Below, in pieces: positions 1 to 11,900 of a stretch of DNA of 36,629 nt (within the stretch, counting starts at the first letter, position 1; each line of letters starts with the position of its first letter). Under the pieces are notes generated by a model that saw nothing but the letters and a program-made list of their open reading frames with translations, ran no database searches and had not been told where the DNA came from. The translations under genes were made by a program, and so were the position numbers. This DNA comes from a virus: positions 1 through 36,629 of the IMG/VR virus record IMGVR_UViG_3300010392_001071, one strand, 5' to 3'.

Positions 1-87
1 ATGGTTAACAGATTTCATAATTATCGGTATGGCAAGGAACTGGAAGTTTACTATATTCTATCATTATGTATTATGGAAGAAAAATGA
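1..87 (+). CDS. 3' end of an upstream gene (partial, cut by window start)
   Basis: An open frame runs from base 1 and stops at TGA 85-87, reading ...KELEVYYILSLCIMEEK. The stop overlaps the ATG of the next gene as ATGA, the same tight junction used elsewhere in this block, so this is probably the tail of a real late gene whose body lies left of the window. Nothing in the roughly 28 visible residues identifies a family. Base 1 happens to be an ATG, but the frame may extend further upstream. Confidence 0.4.
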   Translation: MVNRFHNYRYGKELEVYYILSLCIMEEK

Positions 88-278
88 AAACGGCTAATGT
101 TGTAGTAATGATTATGACCTGTACAGTTTGCGCAGTCGTTATATCGGTTGTAGGGACTATAATTGTTCATCCTGAACGGTCGAATCCAAGCACTGGGACA
201 CATGTAATGGACCTATTGAAATATATGCTTGGTATGATTTCAGGATATATAGGTGGAAAATATTTAAGAGAGGATTAA
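84..278 (+). CDS. small membrane protein of the late block
   Basis: Unrecognised 64-residue protein. The start at ATG 84 is preferred over the ATG at 66 because GGAAG lies five bases upstream and it forms an ATGA overlap with the previous frame. It has an N-terminal hydrophobic segment (about residues 5-29, VVVMIMTCTVCAVVISVVGT) and a second short hydrophobic stretch with LLKYMLGMISGYIGG near the C-terminus, ending in charged KYLRED. Small proteins of this build are common near phage connector genes. It could be a holin-like or envelope protein, but the lysis cassette is 22 kb away, so no function is assigned. Confidence 0.6.
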   Translation: MKTANVVVMIMTCTVCAVVISVVGTIIVHPERSNPSTGTHVMDLLKYMLGMISGYIGGKYLRED

Positions 279-279
279 T

Positions 280-1029
280 ATGCCAGGACAGATAGTAAAT
301 ATAAGTTGGAAATCAGCAGTTAGTGAAACTGCACTGAAGTGTGGGGACTCTCTTTTTAAGGAGTTTCCTAAACACATATATAGCCAGGCTGTATTTAGAG
401 CAGAAAGAGGTATAGCTAAAGACTTTGGTATAATGGATAGGATATGGGAATATACTAATGCTGATGGTGATGAAGAGATTGATATTGGACCATTGAACTT
501 TACAGGTGCATGGCAAGTTACAGTTTTACCTTCTGATGACCCAGCAGTTAGTTCAACTGAACAAGGTACTTTAGCGATTATACAAGTAGCTCAAAATATA
601 GATGGTTCTTATCCCTATGATGAGGTACAATGGGAAGAGATGAACGTAACCGATGTAGGCTATAAATATGCTATAAAATACATAGGTAATAGATATGTAT
701 TCAAATATGCCCCTTATGTAGCAGATGATATCATAAAGATATACTACACATCTTCAATAGCAGGTGAAGAGGACTATGAATATTATGATAGCGAAGGAGA
801 AGTGAATCTTATACCTGTTCTTCCTAATAGATTCTATGAGGAGACAGTTAGAAGAGCCTGTATCTATATGGCTCAATTAGGTATCGCTAAGTATTCGGGA
901 GAAAAAGCAGTAAGATACGCAAGGGTACTGGATTTATATAGACAACCAGAAGATGTAGCCCCAGAGAAAGGGTTACATAGAAGTAGACCTTGGATAAAAG
1001 TTAAAGCATTTAGTTTGGATTACCCATAA
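280..1029 (+). CDS. putative neck / head-tail connector protein
   Basis: A 249-residue protein at the start of the visible virion genes; its stop overlaps the next ATG (TAATG). An N-terminal helical part contains HIYSQAVFRAERGIAKDFGI. A middle beta-rich acidic part follows (about 50-170). A C-terminal helical part contains FYEETVRRACIYMAQLGIAKYSGEKAVRYARVL in pieces around residues 190-225. This helix-beta-helix plan and the position directly before a nozzle/stabilisation-type protein fit a head-completion or tail-adaptor role such as T7 gp11-type or P22 gp4-type. The family call rests on layout and length, not on a diagnostic motif. Its first 15 coding bases are identical to those of the gene at 4642. 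Confidence 0.45.
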   Translation: MPGQIVNISWKSAVSETALKCGDSLFKEFPKHIYSQAVFRAERGIAKDFGIMDRIWEYTNADGDEEIDIGPLNFTGAWQVTVLPSDDPAVSSTEQGTLAIIQVAQNIDGSYPYDEVQWEEMNVTDVGYKYAIKYIGNRYVFKYAPYVADDIIKIYYTSSIAGEEDYEYYDSEGEVNLIPVLPNRFYEETVRRACIYMAQLGIAKYSGEKAVRYARVLDLYRQPEDVAPEKGLHRSRPWIKVKAFSLDYP

Positions 1030-3263
1030 TGCCTAAAATAAAGATAAAAGACTGGAACGGTATAGTCACCAATATAGACCAAGTGGATGTTAAGCCAGAT
1101 ACTATAAAGGATAGCACTAACTTTAGGTTTAAGAAAGGTTATGCATCCTATGAATCAAGGCTTTTAACAGAGCTGGGACCACCTAACCTAGGCTTAGATT
1201 GGTCTCAAGGATTTACTTGGGAAACAGGTATATACTGTACCTTGACAAATGACCCATTAAATAATATAGATGATGAATTAGCTTGGAACAAAGAGGTTTT
1301 AGTTCTAATCGCTAAAGCTCTTGACAGCGGTACATATCACAGATTAATATATCTATATGATATTGAAGATGAAACTTGGGTGGAGCTTTCGCTTAAAAGC
1401 GCATATGGTATAGCTAATGATATATCTATAGAGAATCATGATGGAAACTTTAGCTTTGATGGTAGCGCCAGTCCTGAGCTACAAGGTTCGTTCTTTTCAA
1501 CCACAGTAGATGGTAAAGCTTTCTTCCAGGTGGAGAAGGGTACGCTTAAACTATACCTGCCTCATGATTGTTTTAAGATACAGTATATAAAAAGAAATCC
1601 CATATATGATAAGCTGAATCATAATGCTTGGTATATAGACAGATTAGTAGAACCTTATGACAAGGACCACAGATTAGTAAAAGTATATTATGACGGATTT
1701 GGATATTTAGACCAAGGGCATGTTCCTCCAGAAGGTACTCTTGTTGATAATGTTTCTTGTGCTACTGGCAGAAGGCTAGGGATAAAGTTTGCAGTGGAAA
1801 CTATCGATGACCAAGATGCTAATCTTGAAGAGATAGAGACAACATATACGCACTCTGGTTCATCGCCATGGTTTCGAGAGATAGATATGGATGCTGATTA
1901 CCAAAGAGCTTGGTATCTTTTTACATTTCTTTTCTATGACGCTGAAACAGGAGATAGTATTTCACCCAATGATGGAACAGGTGGTTGGTGGGATACTTAT
2001 ACACAGCTTCATCTAATTCCACCTTACAATGGGAACCCAATGGACCCAAATTTTTGGTGGTGCTATGAATCAGAAACTACAGGTTTCATGGTGATAGAAA
2101 GAACTTGGGCAGAAGTCTTAGAAGACTCAGATGGGAACACTTTAGCTGATATAGCTGTGTTTGGTAGCCATGAGATAAGGATAAGCAATGTAGAAGATTA
2201 TTATATCCATAACTCTTATAGAATACACTATACTGATTTTACTAACCGGACCTGGATATATAAAGGTAAGGCTTCAAAGATATCAGAAAGTGGTTTTGTC
2301 ACAGCTACAGATAAGAAATATAGTATTATCGCTACAGCTATTTTAGATGAGCGAGAAGAGATTATAATGGAGACCTATAATGGAGAGGCTAATGTAACCG
2401 CTGGTAAGGCTAAGTTTGCCCTTAGGATATGGAATATATATGTCCCAATAAATATAAATAAAAGGATAACAAGGGTTAGATTTTATCATAAGGTACGAAA
2501 TCTTGATGTTGATTATGTTTTACATAAGGAAATCGATTACCTTGATACTACTGATAACCCTGACGTTTATAACGAAACCTTTGATATGGCAGAGTTCACA
2601 AATACAGGGCTTACGCTATCTCAAAATATAGGATATCTAGTTGATTGGGAACATCCAGAAAGATATGATGTGTTAAGAGGATTCAAAAGCTTTACGACAG
2701 AATCAGATATAAGTGTTGGAATAACCAGCGGAGATACCGTGAACCTATTTCACTCTACAGTGGGTGGAGGTAGCCTTATGGCTGACCTAGTCTATGATGC
2801 AAGTAAGTTACCAATAACGGGAATAAGTAATATAAAAGCTCTAGCTAATATTAATGGTAAGATAGGTGCTTTCACTGATGAGAGACTATATGTAATAGCC
2901 TCAGGCGAAAGCTTAGGCCAGCTAATATTTACAGTAAATGATACACTAGATTTGGGTGTTAAGAACTTTAATGATATAGCCTCTATCCAAGGTGGAGCTA
3001 TTGCTAACACAAGAACTGGTATCTTTTATACTGATGGATATACGACACAACTATTATCAGAACCTATCAACGATATTGTTTCAGATAATTATGATACAAG
3101 CTCAATATACTATAACGCTTATAAGAGAGAGATTTACTTTAAGCCAACAAGCTCAGAAGACTTATGGCGATTTAGATTTGAGGATAAAGTTTGGGAGAAG
3201 ATAAATGCTACTATCGATGGGGGTGAAGCTGCACAAGCAGGTGAACCAGAGGTGGAGGAATAA
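1029..3263 (+). CDS. putative tail nozzle / packaged-DNA stabilisation protein
   Basis: A 744-residue protein. The opening IKIKDWNGIVTNIDQVDVKP followed by NFRFKKGYASYESR is the pattern I associate with P22 gp10-like stabilisation and T7 gp12-like tail-tube/nozzle proteins of short-tailed phages. The body is rich in aromatic residues and beta-prone repeats. Near the C-terminus (about 600-735) it has propeller-like strands such as GKIGAFTDERLYVI and GIFYTDGYTTQLL. It sits between a connector-like gene and a 139-residue protein that begins one base into its stop, so the set probably assembles together at the portal end. The exact family needs a profile or structure search. Confidence 0.55.
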   Translation: MPKIKIKDWNGIVTNIDQVDVKPDTIKDSTNFRFKKGYASYESRLLTELGPPNLGLDWSQGFTWETGIYCTLTNDPLNNIDDELAWNKEVLVLIAKALDSGTYHRLIYLYDIEDETWVELSLKSAYGIANDISIENHDGNFSFDGSASPELQGSFFSTTVDGKAFFQVEKGTLKLYLPHDCFKIQYIKRNPIYDKLNHNAWYIDRLVEPYDKDHRLVKVYYDGFGYLDQGHVPPEGTLVDNVSCATGRRLGIKFAVETIDDQDANLEEIETTYTHSGSSPWFREIDMDADYQRAWYLFTFLFYDAETGDSISPNDGTGGWWDTYTQLHLIPPYNGNPMDPNFWWCYESETTGFMVIERTWAEVLEDSDGNTLADIAVFGSHEIRISNVEDYYIHNSYRIHYTDFTNRTWIYKGKASKISESGFVTATDKKYSIIATAILDEREEIIMETYNGEANVTAGKAKFALRIWNIYVPININKRITRVRFYHKVRNLDVDYVLHKEIDYLDTTDNPDVYNETFDMAEFTNTGLTLSQNIGYLVDWEHPERYDVLRGFKSFTTESDISVGITSGDTVNLFHSTVGGGSLMADLVYDASKLPITGISNIKALANINGKIGAFTDERLYVIASGESLGQLIFTVNDTLDLGVKNFNDIASIQGGAIANTRTGIFYTDGYTTQLLSEPINDIVSDNYDTSSIYYNAYKREIYFKPTSSEDLWRFRFEDKVWEKINATIDGGEAAQAGEPEVEE

Positions 3264-3682
3264 TGGCTATATTAGAAAACGCAAATGAAATATTAGTAGA
3301 TGCAGATGGGAATGTAGCTTATCTAACAGATGATGAACTTTATATATATGACGCTACAGATGTGACTCAAACTGCAGGTTATATAAAACATGCTGAAACT
3401 GATTTAGGCGAACCATCATTAGATAAACATGTTAATTATCTTGACATAGATTACAAAGGTATATTCCTTATATATGTTTATATGGATGGAGTAGCAGAGT
3501 ATACATATATCTTACCTTTTTCAGCAGACAGAACAAGACAATGGATATATTTACCCCTTGACGCTAGGAAACCAGTGAAAAGGGTATACTTACATTACTA
3601 CACTATAACAGCAGATTCTGTCATATATGGTACAGAAATTGATTTTAATGTAGTCCAAAGAAGGAAAGAAGGAGATGGCTAA
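3263..3682 (+). CDS. small tail protein, partner of the nozzle protein
   Basis: A 139-residue beta-rich protein translated from an ATG overlapping the previous stop, with a strong GGAGG ribosome site. The segment DLGEPSLDKHVNYLDIDYKG, then RQWIYLPLDARKPVKRVYLHYYTITADSVIYGTEIDF, split by short loops, resembles the beta-sandwich end domain often found at the C-terminus of nozzle/stabilisation proteins. Here it is a separate gene. A structural role beside the 1029-3263 product is inferred from order and overlap. Confidence 0.5.
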   Translation: MAILENANEILVDADGNVAYLTDDELYIYDATDVTQTAGYIKHAETDLGEPSLDKHVNYLDIDYKGIFLIYVYMDGVAEYTYILPFSADRTRQWIYLPLDARKPVKRVYLHYYTITADSVIYGTEIDFNVVQRRKEGDG

Positions 3683-3911
3683 AGGAAAAGATACACGCTC
3701 ATATAAGCATGATGATGCTAAGGTTAATAAAGAATTTGAAAGAGTAGACCTTGGGATAAAGGAAGCTAAAGATGAAGCTTCTAAGCAAAAGAGCGTAGTC
3801 CATAAGGACTTAGTGGATACAAAGATACCAGAAGGTGTTTTCCATATAGATGGAGCAGGGAATGTCTTCATCAAAACTAAACTAGGATTAAAACAAGTAA
3901 CACTTACATAA
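3675..3911 (+). CDS. small charged virion-associated protein
   Basis: A 78-residue protein overlapping the previous gene by 8 bases, with an AGGA/GGAG-rich leader. The first 50 residues are lysine- and glutamate-rich and probably helical (KVNKEFERVDLGIKEAKDEA). The last 20 form a likely beta hairpin (GVFHIDGAGNVFIKT). No family is recognised; the location between tail and internal virion genes suggests a minor virion or assembly protein. Confidence 0.55.
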   Translation: MAKGKDTRSYKHDDAKVNKEFERVDLGIKEAKDEASKQKSVVHKDLVDTKIPEGVFHIDGAGNVFIKTKLGLKQVTLT

Positions 3912-3920
3912 GAGGATGAT

Positions 3921-4640
3921 ATGCCAGCATTTTTAATACCAGCAGCTATGGCAGTAGCTTCAGGAGTTGCGAGTATGATTTCTGAAAGCGCTAGGGCTGA
4001 AGAAGAAGCAAAGAAACGAGATGCAGCCAACAAACTGCTTGAACGTTCTATTATAGGTGAGGCTGAGCTTGGTAGAATGCTGAGGAGCCAAACCCGAATG
4101 TTCAATGCTCAGCTGCAGAACACAATAAATACTACAGCGATAAGAAGCTCAGGAATAGCTAACCAAGGAGTGGTAGGAGCTGCAGCAGCAGGTCAGGTTA
4201 AAGCAGCAGAAGGAGTTGCATTAGCTCAGACAGAACAACAAGTTGCAGATAGAAACGCAGAGATTAGAACTAAACAAGCTATGATTACTATGGGAGCAGA
4301 TACAGCTACCGACCCAGTTGGTTCTTTTGTTTCAGGTGGTATAAGCGGAGGGATAGCAGGAGCACAATTTGGAAGAACACTAGGGTTATTAAACAAGTTA
4401 CCTGAAGACCAATTCGCGATGCCAGCTGAAGGTGGAGCGGCTAACGTTGGGTCAAGTCCTGTTGGACCTCTTGCCCCAGAGACTAGTGTTGAAACGCCAT
4501 ATGTCGCAGGACCATTTGATGTTTCACAAAAACCTACTTTCGGGTTAAGTACAACACCTGGGCAGATGCAACCTGAAGAATTTACAGGTTATAATCCATA
4601 TAGTATATCTAATAAACCAAATCTTTGGATGAGGAGGTAA
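3921..4640 (+). CDS. putative internal virion (ejection) protein, T7 gp14-type
   Basis: A 239-residue protein with a good GAGGATGAT ribosome site. Residues 2-18 are a hydrophobic alanine-rich segment. A long helical Ala/Glu/Arg region follows (about 25-125; AEEEAKKRDAANKLLERSI), then a glycine-rich stretch SFVSGGISGGIAGAQFG (about 135-150) and a Pro/Gly tail. Short ejected virion proteins of podoviruses share this membrane-active helix, coiled helix and Gly-rich order. It is followed after one base by a second internal protein candidate and then by the giant protein, matching a three-gene ejection set. Confidence 0.5.
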   Translation: MPAFLIPAAMAVASGVASMISESARAEEEAKKRDAANKLLERSIIGEAELGRMLRSQTRMFNAQLQNTINTTAIRSSGIANQGVVGAAAAGQVKAAEGVALAQTEQQVADRNAEIRTKQAMITMGADTATDPVGSFVSGGISGGIAGAQFGRTLGLLNKLPEDQFAMPAEGGAANVGSSPVGPLAPETSVETPYVAGPFDVSQKPTFGLSTTPGQMQPEEFTGYNPYSISNKPNLWMRR

Positions 4641-4641
4641 C

Positions 4642-5967
4642 ATGCCAGGACAGATACCACAAGCATTAGGTGTTCTCAGTAAGTTTCTTGGTGAGGAGAA
4701 CTTAAGGCTCGAAAGAGAAATTAAGCAAGACAATATACGAAAAACAATAGAGCAGACGTCAGAACAGTTTGCCAGCTTAGGTCCGGATGCAAGCCAGCAA
4801 GATGTACGAAGCTTATATTATAAGTCTTTACAGAGTGCGACTCAGAATGAAGCTGAAGAGACAATTCCGTTTATCACCCAGATGTTTTCTCAATCTGCCA
4901 ACTTTGTTAGAGAGGAAAAGGCAGAGAGACAAGGCGATGAATATTCTCGTAGGGTAGAACAGATGACAGGATTAGAAGGTTTAGAAGAGCTTGGTCCTAA
5001 ATACGCTGGAGATGTAGCTGGTCTTGACGTTAGAACTACAAGATTTGTCACAAAGGTAGATGAAGAGGGAAGAGCTACTCTAAATGTATTTAAGTTTAGA
5101 GATGCACAGTTTAAGCAATTTGGTGACCCAATAGAGATAAGGTCATCTACCTTTGCGCAACGTGATAAACGTCGTAGCGGACAGTTTGCACCGAAAGGTT
5201 ACCAGCAAGGAGGTATCCAGTGGGAAAATACTATATCAGGAGAGCGTGGTTTTGCTATCTTCAATCCTACCACAGGGCTATATGAAAAACAGGTAGGGGC
5301 ACGGCGAGAGGCGCTTACTGAGTTTGATGTACTCAACCCTAAGGAGAGTCCACCAAGCCTAGAGAGAAAAAGAAATACTGATGATGCTGTTCTACAGCAA
5401 GAAGTTTATGAAAAACAGATGCAGCTACGTAGTCGTAATATTGCTAGGCAGCTAAAGGATGCTGGCTATGATATAGCAACTTCAGAATATCAAAACCTTG
5501 TATCTGGGAAGGTGCACCCTGGAGCTTATATTAAACTATTCGATGAACGACAGCAAATAGCTGACTTCATTACAACGATGCCTGCAGGTGCAGAGAGAGA
5601 TAAACTAAGACATGTATTTGGTCAGTTCACTAGAGCTGGTAGATTTTATGAACAGTCATCAGCTGAATTAGAAAGACATACTGGGCAATCTCCATTTAGA
5701 GATGAACCTGGTATTAGAGCTCCAGAACCAGAGCCTGTACGTCAGGTGAATGAAAGAGTTGCCACTGGAGTAGATGATATAATAGCTGGAGGTCCTCAAG
5801 GACCACAGGCTAATCAATATCACAAGCTTGCTAAGAGAGTCCAAGCAGACTTAGGGTATACGATGCATCTATTCCTACATAAGAGAGACCGTGGTCTCTT
5901 GACCTTTGATGAACAGCTAAAATGGCAAACGATATTATTTAATATAGAAGACAATCTGAAAGACTAA
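4642..5967 (+). CDS. putative internal virion protein
   Basis: A 441-residue, highly charged, mostly helical protein preceded by GAGGAGG, one base after the previous stop. It has a glutamine/glutamate-rich N-terminal half (EREIKQDNIRKTIEQTSEQF) and a middle beta segment with GGIQWENTISGERGFAIFN near 190-210, then more helix. There is no catalytic motif. Its position between a gp14-type protein and the giant ejected-type protein supports an internal-core role. The first 15 coding bases equal those of the gene at 280, although the proteins otherwise differ. Confidence 0.5.
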   Translation: MPGQIPQALGVLSKFLGEENLRLEREIKQDNIRKTIEQTSEQFASLGPDASQQDVRSLYYKSLQSATQNEAEETIPFITQMFSQSANFVREEKAERQGDEYSRRVEQMTGLEGLEELGPKYAGDVAGLDVRTTRFVTKVDEEGRATLNVFKFRDAQFKQFGDPIEIRSSTFAQRDKRRSGQFAPKGYQQGGIQWENTISGERGFAIFNPTTGLYEKQVGARREALTEFDVLNPKESPPSLERKRNTDDAVLQQEVYEKQMQLRSRNIARQLKDAGYDIATSEYQNLVSGKVHPGAYIKLFDERQQIADFITTMPAGAERDKLRHVFGQFTRAGRFYEQSSAELERHTGQSPFRDEPGIRAPEPEPVRQVNERVATGVDDIIAGGPQGPQANQYHKLAKRVQADLGYTMHLFLHKRDRGLLTFDEQLKWQTILFNIEDNLKD

Positions 5968-5968
5968 T

Positions 5969-8900
5969 ATGCCTCAAGATGATAAGAAAAAAGGATTAGC
6001 CATTGATTGGGATAAGGTTAATAAAGACCTTGCTCCATCTGATGAGCTGATGAATAATGTAGACTGGGGTGCTTTTGATGAAGAAACTGAAAGTACAATA
6101 ACAGCACCAGAAGAAGATTTTACCTATGAGCAGGTTCGTATACCCAATAAGAAAGGGACTACTTATCTATCAGATGAGTGGACATCGATACCGCTTGGCC
6201 CAGGTGGTGGTAATATAATAGTGCCTCCGCCAGAGGTACTTGGTAATTGGGCTAAAAGCTTTCTTGAGATGGGTATTAATGTTGCAGGAGGTGTTGCATC
6301 TGAACTTGAACAACTTGGTACTGACCCAGTAGGCTTTGCTGCTGATTGGGTTGAGTGGGGTGCTGATGCAGTAGATTTTGTTGGTCACCTACCGCAAAAG
6401 ATTTTTGATACTGAAACTGAAGAAGAAAAGAATATACAAAATACCAGACGGGCAATGTTTGATTATGTTGACCAACAGTTAGACTATCTCCCTGGCAGAA
6501 AAGAAAAGAAAGAACAATCCAGAAGAACAAGAGAACAAATACTTAAAGGTTCTGAATATCTTTCAGACCAGTTAGAAGACTTTATTCCTACTGACCCTAA
6601 TGGTGGCTTCTGGCAGAAAGACCTACCTGCAGGATTTGGTTCTATGACTGCATTTGTATTGGGAGCGATAGCGCTCAGAGGAAGGGTAAACCCTGCAATG
6701 ACATCTGCTCTTTTAGGAGCATATGCTGAAGGCTTTGGTTTAATGAGAGAAGCCTATGAGATAACAAACGATATAGATATCGCAACTGAGGTAGGGAAAA
6801 CAGGCAAGCTAATAGGTACATCAGAGGCTATACCAATATCTCGTATGTTCAGTAGATTTGAGAAACTGACTAATCCAGCGGCTAACAACTTACTTAAGAA
6901 AACGTTAAAGAAATATCTTGGTACAGTTGCTGGTAGAAGAATAGGTGAAGTAGGCATAGGCATGACCATCCAGGGTATGGAAGAAGCTATGCAGGAGATG
7001 GGGCAGCAATTTGCTAGTAATCTTACAGCTCAACAGATGTATGATTTTGCTAGAGATTTAAGTGAAGGCGTAGCAACAGGCGGAGCCGTAGGTCTTATAA
7101 CAGGCTCAGTAATGATGGGCTTAGGTTTTGGTGCGAGTCTATTAAAGCATGATATGACACCACAAGAACTTCAAGCTAAGCAAAAACTTTATCAAGAGAT
7201 AAGGTCTCAGCTTAACCCAGCCGTAGAGCAAGTGGAAGACTACGCTGAGGTAAAGGAGAATATGAATGCTATTTGGCATATGGGATTAGATGGCGCAGTA
7301 GATTTCGGTGGACAAAAAAATGAAGCAGATATAGCTAAAATTGAAGAGGGTAGAGAAGAGGAATTAGAGAAAGTTAAAGTGCGAAAACCTCTTGCTGAAC
7401 TTGAGGCAGACCTTGAACGTTTTTATGAAAGCCTTGAGAGACATCGAATAGCAGGACATGAGGACAAAGTTTTCCAAGTAGCCCAAAAGATAGCAGAGTG
7501 GGAACAGATTATAGCTCAAGTGAAAGAAGGTCAGGAGCCTAGGGGAGATGAGTTTGTAGAGGTTACTCCTCAAAAAGTATTAGACGAAGTTAATAAGAAA
7601 TATGATGATAAGATAAAGAATCTTCCTCCAGTCAATCCAGTTACGACAGAAGCTGATGTAAATGGTAGGGCTAATGTCCAAGGTGATTTTAGGGCTAATA
7701 TGAATGAAACGCTTAGATATTTAGATAAGCTAGAGAGCCCTAATGTTCTTGATGGTGTAATTAAGCTTGGACAATTGCTTATGGATTCGTATCTTAGTGG
7801 TGCTAATGTAACAAAGCAAACAGAGAAGTACTTTAACTTAGTCCTTGACCAAAAGATGTTAGCTAATCTGAAACCTGAAGTTATCCATGAGATGACTGAA
7901 GATTTATTCTATAGGGCAGCAGGAATAGCAGCAGGTGCAGGTATGGGAGCAGAGTTTAAGTCAATCTTAAAGAACTTTCCTGCAGCTTTGTTGAAAGAAG
8001 CAACGAGAGACTATACAGTAGCAACTCTTTTAGATTTCGGACCAGCTGCTTATGAATTATTGAATACTAAGTATCAGCAACTGGGAGCTGTAGTACAGGA
8101 GCTAACAGAAAAATCCCAGGAACTTAAGACATCGACGAAATATGGGCCCCTTCTTGGTAGAGCAGCTGGTTTGTTTACTACATCACTAACAACAATAACT
8201 GAAGCCTACAAAGAAGAGCGAGCTAAGAAAACATCTGAGCGTATACGTAAAGGCTTAGGTGTAGATAACAATGATATAAATTCAATACTTGAATCAGAAG
8301 AGGGAGCTGCTTCAGATGTATTGACAGCCGCTCAAGATGATATTGACCCTAATGAAAGGACTGCCCAAGATATAGCTGCTAGTACTGGCTATAAGTATGA
8401 GGGTATGTCACGAAACACTAAGCCTCAGAATAACCTCTATATGTTCACAGATAAGAGAACAGGTTCTACCTTCAGCTTTTTCCCTGCTCAATTAGATGAA
8501 GCGATAGTGAAAGAGAGAATGGCTAAGGAATATGCTGATTGGAAGAGGATAAACAAAGAGAAGATAAATAGACGATTTGAAGATGAGCCTTTCCCAGTAA
8601 AGAATGAAGCTCTTATAATTCAGTTACCTGAACAATTGATACAATCTATAACTAAAGAAGAATATGGAGAGCTTCAAGAGCTAGGTTACTTGCCTAAGAA
8701 CGATATGACTTTTGAGGATTTCCAGCGTAGAGAAAAAGGAGAATTTGTCACAGAGAATCTAGCATTCTTCCAGGAACAGTTTGATAAGAGATATACCGTC
8801 CCGATAAGAGCATATAAACCTAGGAGCGAACAGAGGGTGGGAGCCCTAAAGCAATTAGTTATAGAGCCAGGGCTATGGACTGAGTTTATAGATAAAGTTT

Positions 8901-11900
8901 TAGAAACTGAAAATGCAATAGCTCACATAACATCTGTAGAGGATATTGATTATACTGAGTTTGTAAACAATGCAGCTCATGAATTCTCTGAAGAAGTAAA
9001 AAGAGCTGAAGAGAGTGATGTCCATATACCTGTAGATGTAAGAGATAAGTGGAACTCAACTCCACTATTTACTGTCTTTATATTAGATAATGAGAATAAC
9101 GTTGGTAAGTTAAACTGGAATGCTGATTGGGCAGGCAAACGAGCTAGTACTCTCGAGAGACGTATGATGGAAGAGTTTAAGGGGTATGCAAGAACTTTCT
9201 ATGAAGAGTTCTATAAGCAAAGAGAAGAAGAAACAGGTCGACAGCAAACTATGCCTAAGGCTATGAATGTACAAGATTTAGAAGACCGACCTGGTTTACT
9301 GACCCTTTTCAAGAAGTTTGTAGCTGAGGTTTACCCTATAAGATGGGGCAGAATCCACTATAATATAAGAGATAAGCAAGAGTTTGAGCAAAATAAGGCT
9401 GAGAGAGGTGTTACTATTGAGCCTTATGGTTTTAGAGGAACCTTAAAGGACCCAGAGAAGTTTAATGTTACGTCCCATACAGTTGGTCTAACTGATTTTG
9501 ATATACCTATTGTATATGGTATGGAAGTAGGGACACATCGCTTTTATAGTGAAGACCTTGAGGAAACGGTAGGAGCTCCTAAGCTTGGTTGGTATGTAGT
9601 AGCAGAGGTTGAGTCGAAAGACCGTGCTGATGCAGAAGACTATACAATATTTTATCAGTACCAAAGTGACACTGTCCCTGAGGCAGCTGGTAAAGGAAAG
9701 CTTGGAGATGAACCTGCAAGGATATTAAACTGGATGGTGAGGATGGCTGGTCACGAAGATATGTCTAGAAGCCTAGATAGGTTACAGCATATAGGTGACC
9801 GCTCAGAGAAGGACGTACAAACAGCTAAGAACTCTAGGGTAGAAAGAGCTATCAATGACCTTAGCAATCAGCAATTAGGTATTAGCCAAGCAGCTAATTG
9901 GGTAGGCAGAATTGAAGACTTCATGAGTAAGTCTTTACATAATCTTCCCAAGATGAAAGCTGACCCGATATTTGATACAGGCTTCATAGAAGCTTTGAAC
10001 TCCTTGCGATTAACGTATGCTCCTCATATGAAACAATCAATCCCAGCGTTTGGTGCTATAGCAGGAGGTCTTGAATATTCAGGTTCAGTTTTACCGATAT
10101 ATCAAGGTATATATGAAGTTCTTAATGGGCTCAAAGGGGATAGCAAGGCGTTAACAGCTCTAAGAGAGGAGTATCTACAACAGCTAGAGAATCTAATTAC
10201 CACTGAGCTAAATCTTTATGGTGATAAAGCCAACAAAAAGGAAGAGATTAAAGCTATTTGGACGGTAAGGAAAAGGTTCCAAGAGCTAGAGAAGATAATG
10301 GATAATAAAAGAGCTGTTGTATGGACTGAGATTGTACGGAATACTTATCAAGCGATAAGTTTAGACAAAAGAAAATCTGAGTTGATAGCTCCAAGAGGTT
10401 TATTAGGTGGTGACGCTACAATCTTTATACCAGAAGATGCTGATGGAGGAAAGGAGATAAATAAGCTTAGAGAAGAGATGCAAAAGGAACTAGTCGATAA
10501 GTTTATAGCTACCCTTAGTGATAAAGACCATAAACGATTAGGTGAAATATGGGCAGAATTCAGGAGAGATAAAGCTTTAATGTTTGCTTTACATCATGGT
10601 GTCCAATTCCAAACAGATAGCTTTGAAACCTTTGTTTTAGGTATCGCTACCGAAATGGTAGCAGAGCCAGGCACATCAGATGTACGTGTAGGTCGCAGAA
10701 TAGCAGAAAAAGAAGTTAATATACCAGTAACGATGAGAGACCCGATACGTTTAGGTCAGCGTTTACTTTCTCCTTCTGGGACATTTGGTAAGATATCAGG
10801 TAGAACTGGTAACTTCATCGATAAGATAGCGACTATGACACCAAACTTTAAGAAAGAGGGAAGTAGATTTGAGCACTCAAGGGCTCCTAAGTCACCTTGG
10901 ATTCTATTAGACCAAGCTAAATCGTTTGACATAGAAGCTTTAATGGGCAAATATGAAGTTGTTAAGGATGATATAGAGAACTTTCAGAGAGTATTAGAAT
11001 TTTATGCAGCTACTTGGAAAAGAATATATGACTATTTTGGACCTACATTAGAGAAAACTAGAGAGCTTAATACTTTATCTATGGATATAATAAATAAGAT
11101 GAAAGGGATAGCTCTCCCTGAGGAAAGTAATCCATTCCTTGCAACCTTAGATGTAGTTGATATGGATGCTAATGATTCTATCCAAGAGGTAACAGAAAAA
11201 CTAAAGCTAAAGCCTGCCCAGGTCGCAGCTATAGAAGAGATACAGGCCTTAAAGCAGTCATATGTAAGCAAGATGGAGAAGATGCTTAGCAGTCAAGGGG
11301 ATATAGGGAAGATGAAGCAAGACGTTAAAGCTCTGTCAGATATGTTTGATGTCTGGTTTGAGAAATCTGTTAACCACTCTCTCTGGTATGCTAAAGAAGT
11401 CCTTGGAAAAAATATAGTATATCTTCCTACAGATGACTGGGCAAGGATGACTGAGTATGGGACGAAGACACATAGATTATATAGAACTGATGCTAATGGA
11501 CCCTTCATGGTAGGCATGAGGAGAGCTCAGCGTAAGCTGAAGCCGAAGGCTAAAGGCGCGCCAGCAGTAAAGATTGAGCTAGTGCAGCCTGAGTTTACTA
11601 CAGCTAAGCTATGGAAAGTTGACCTTACAAACTACGATACCTCTGAGGGTATGGCTAGATTTGAAGATACTCCAGAAGAAGATAGACTTCCAGCTCAAGG
11701 GCCTACAGTTGGGAAAGCTATAGCACGCTATGTTAGCGGTAAGCAATATGAGGATACTATATCAGGGTTATACCAATATCTTAAAGATAATGATATGATT
11801 GACGATGAGTTTGCCTTCTTAGAAAAGAGTCTTCTCCGAAGTGTCGGAGACGTTACCCTTAAGGTACAAGATATTTACTACAATGGCAAGCGAAAAAGAG

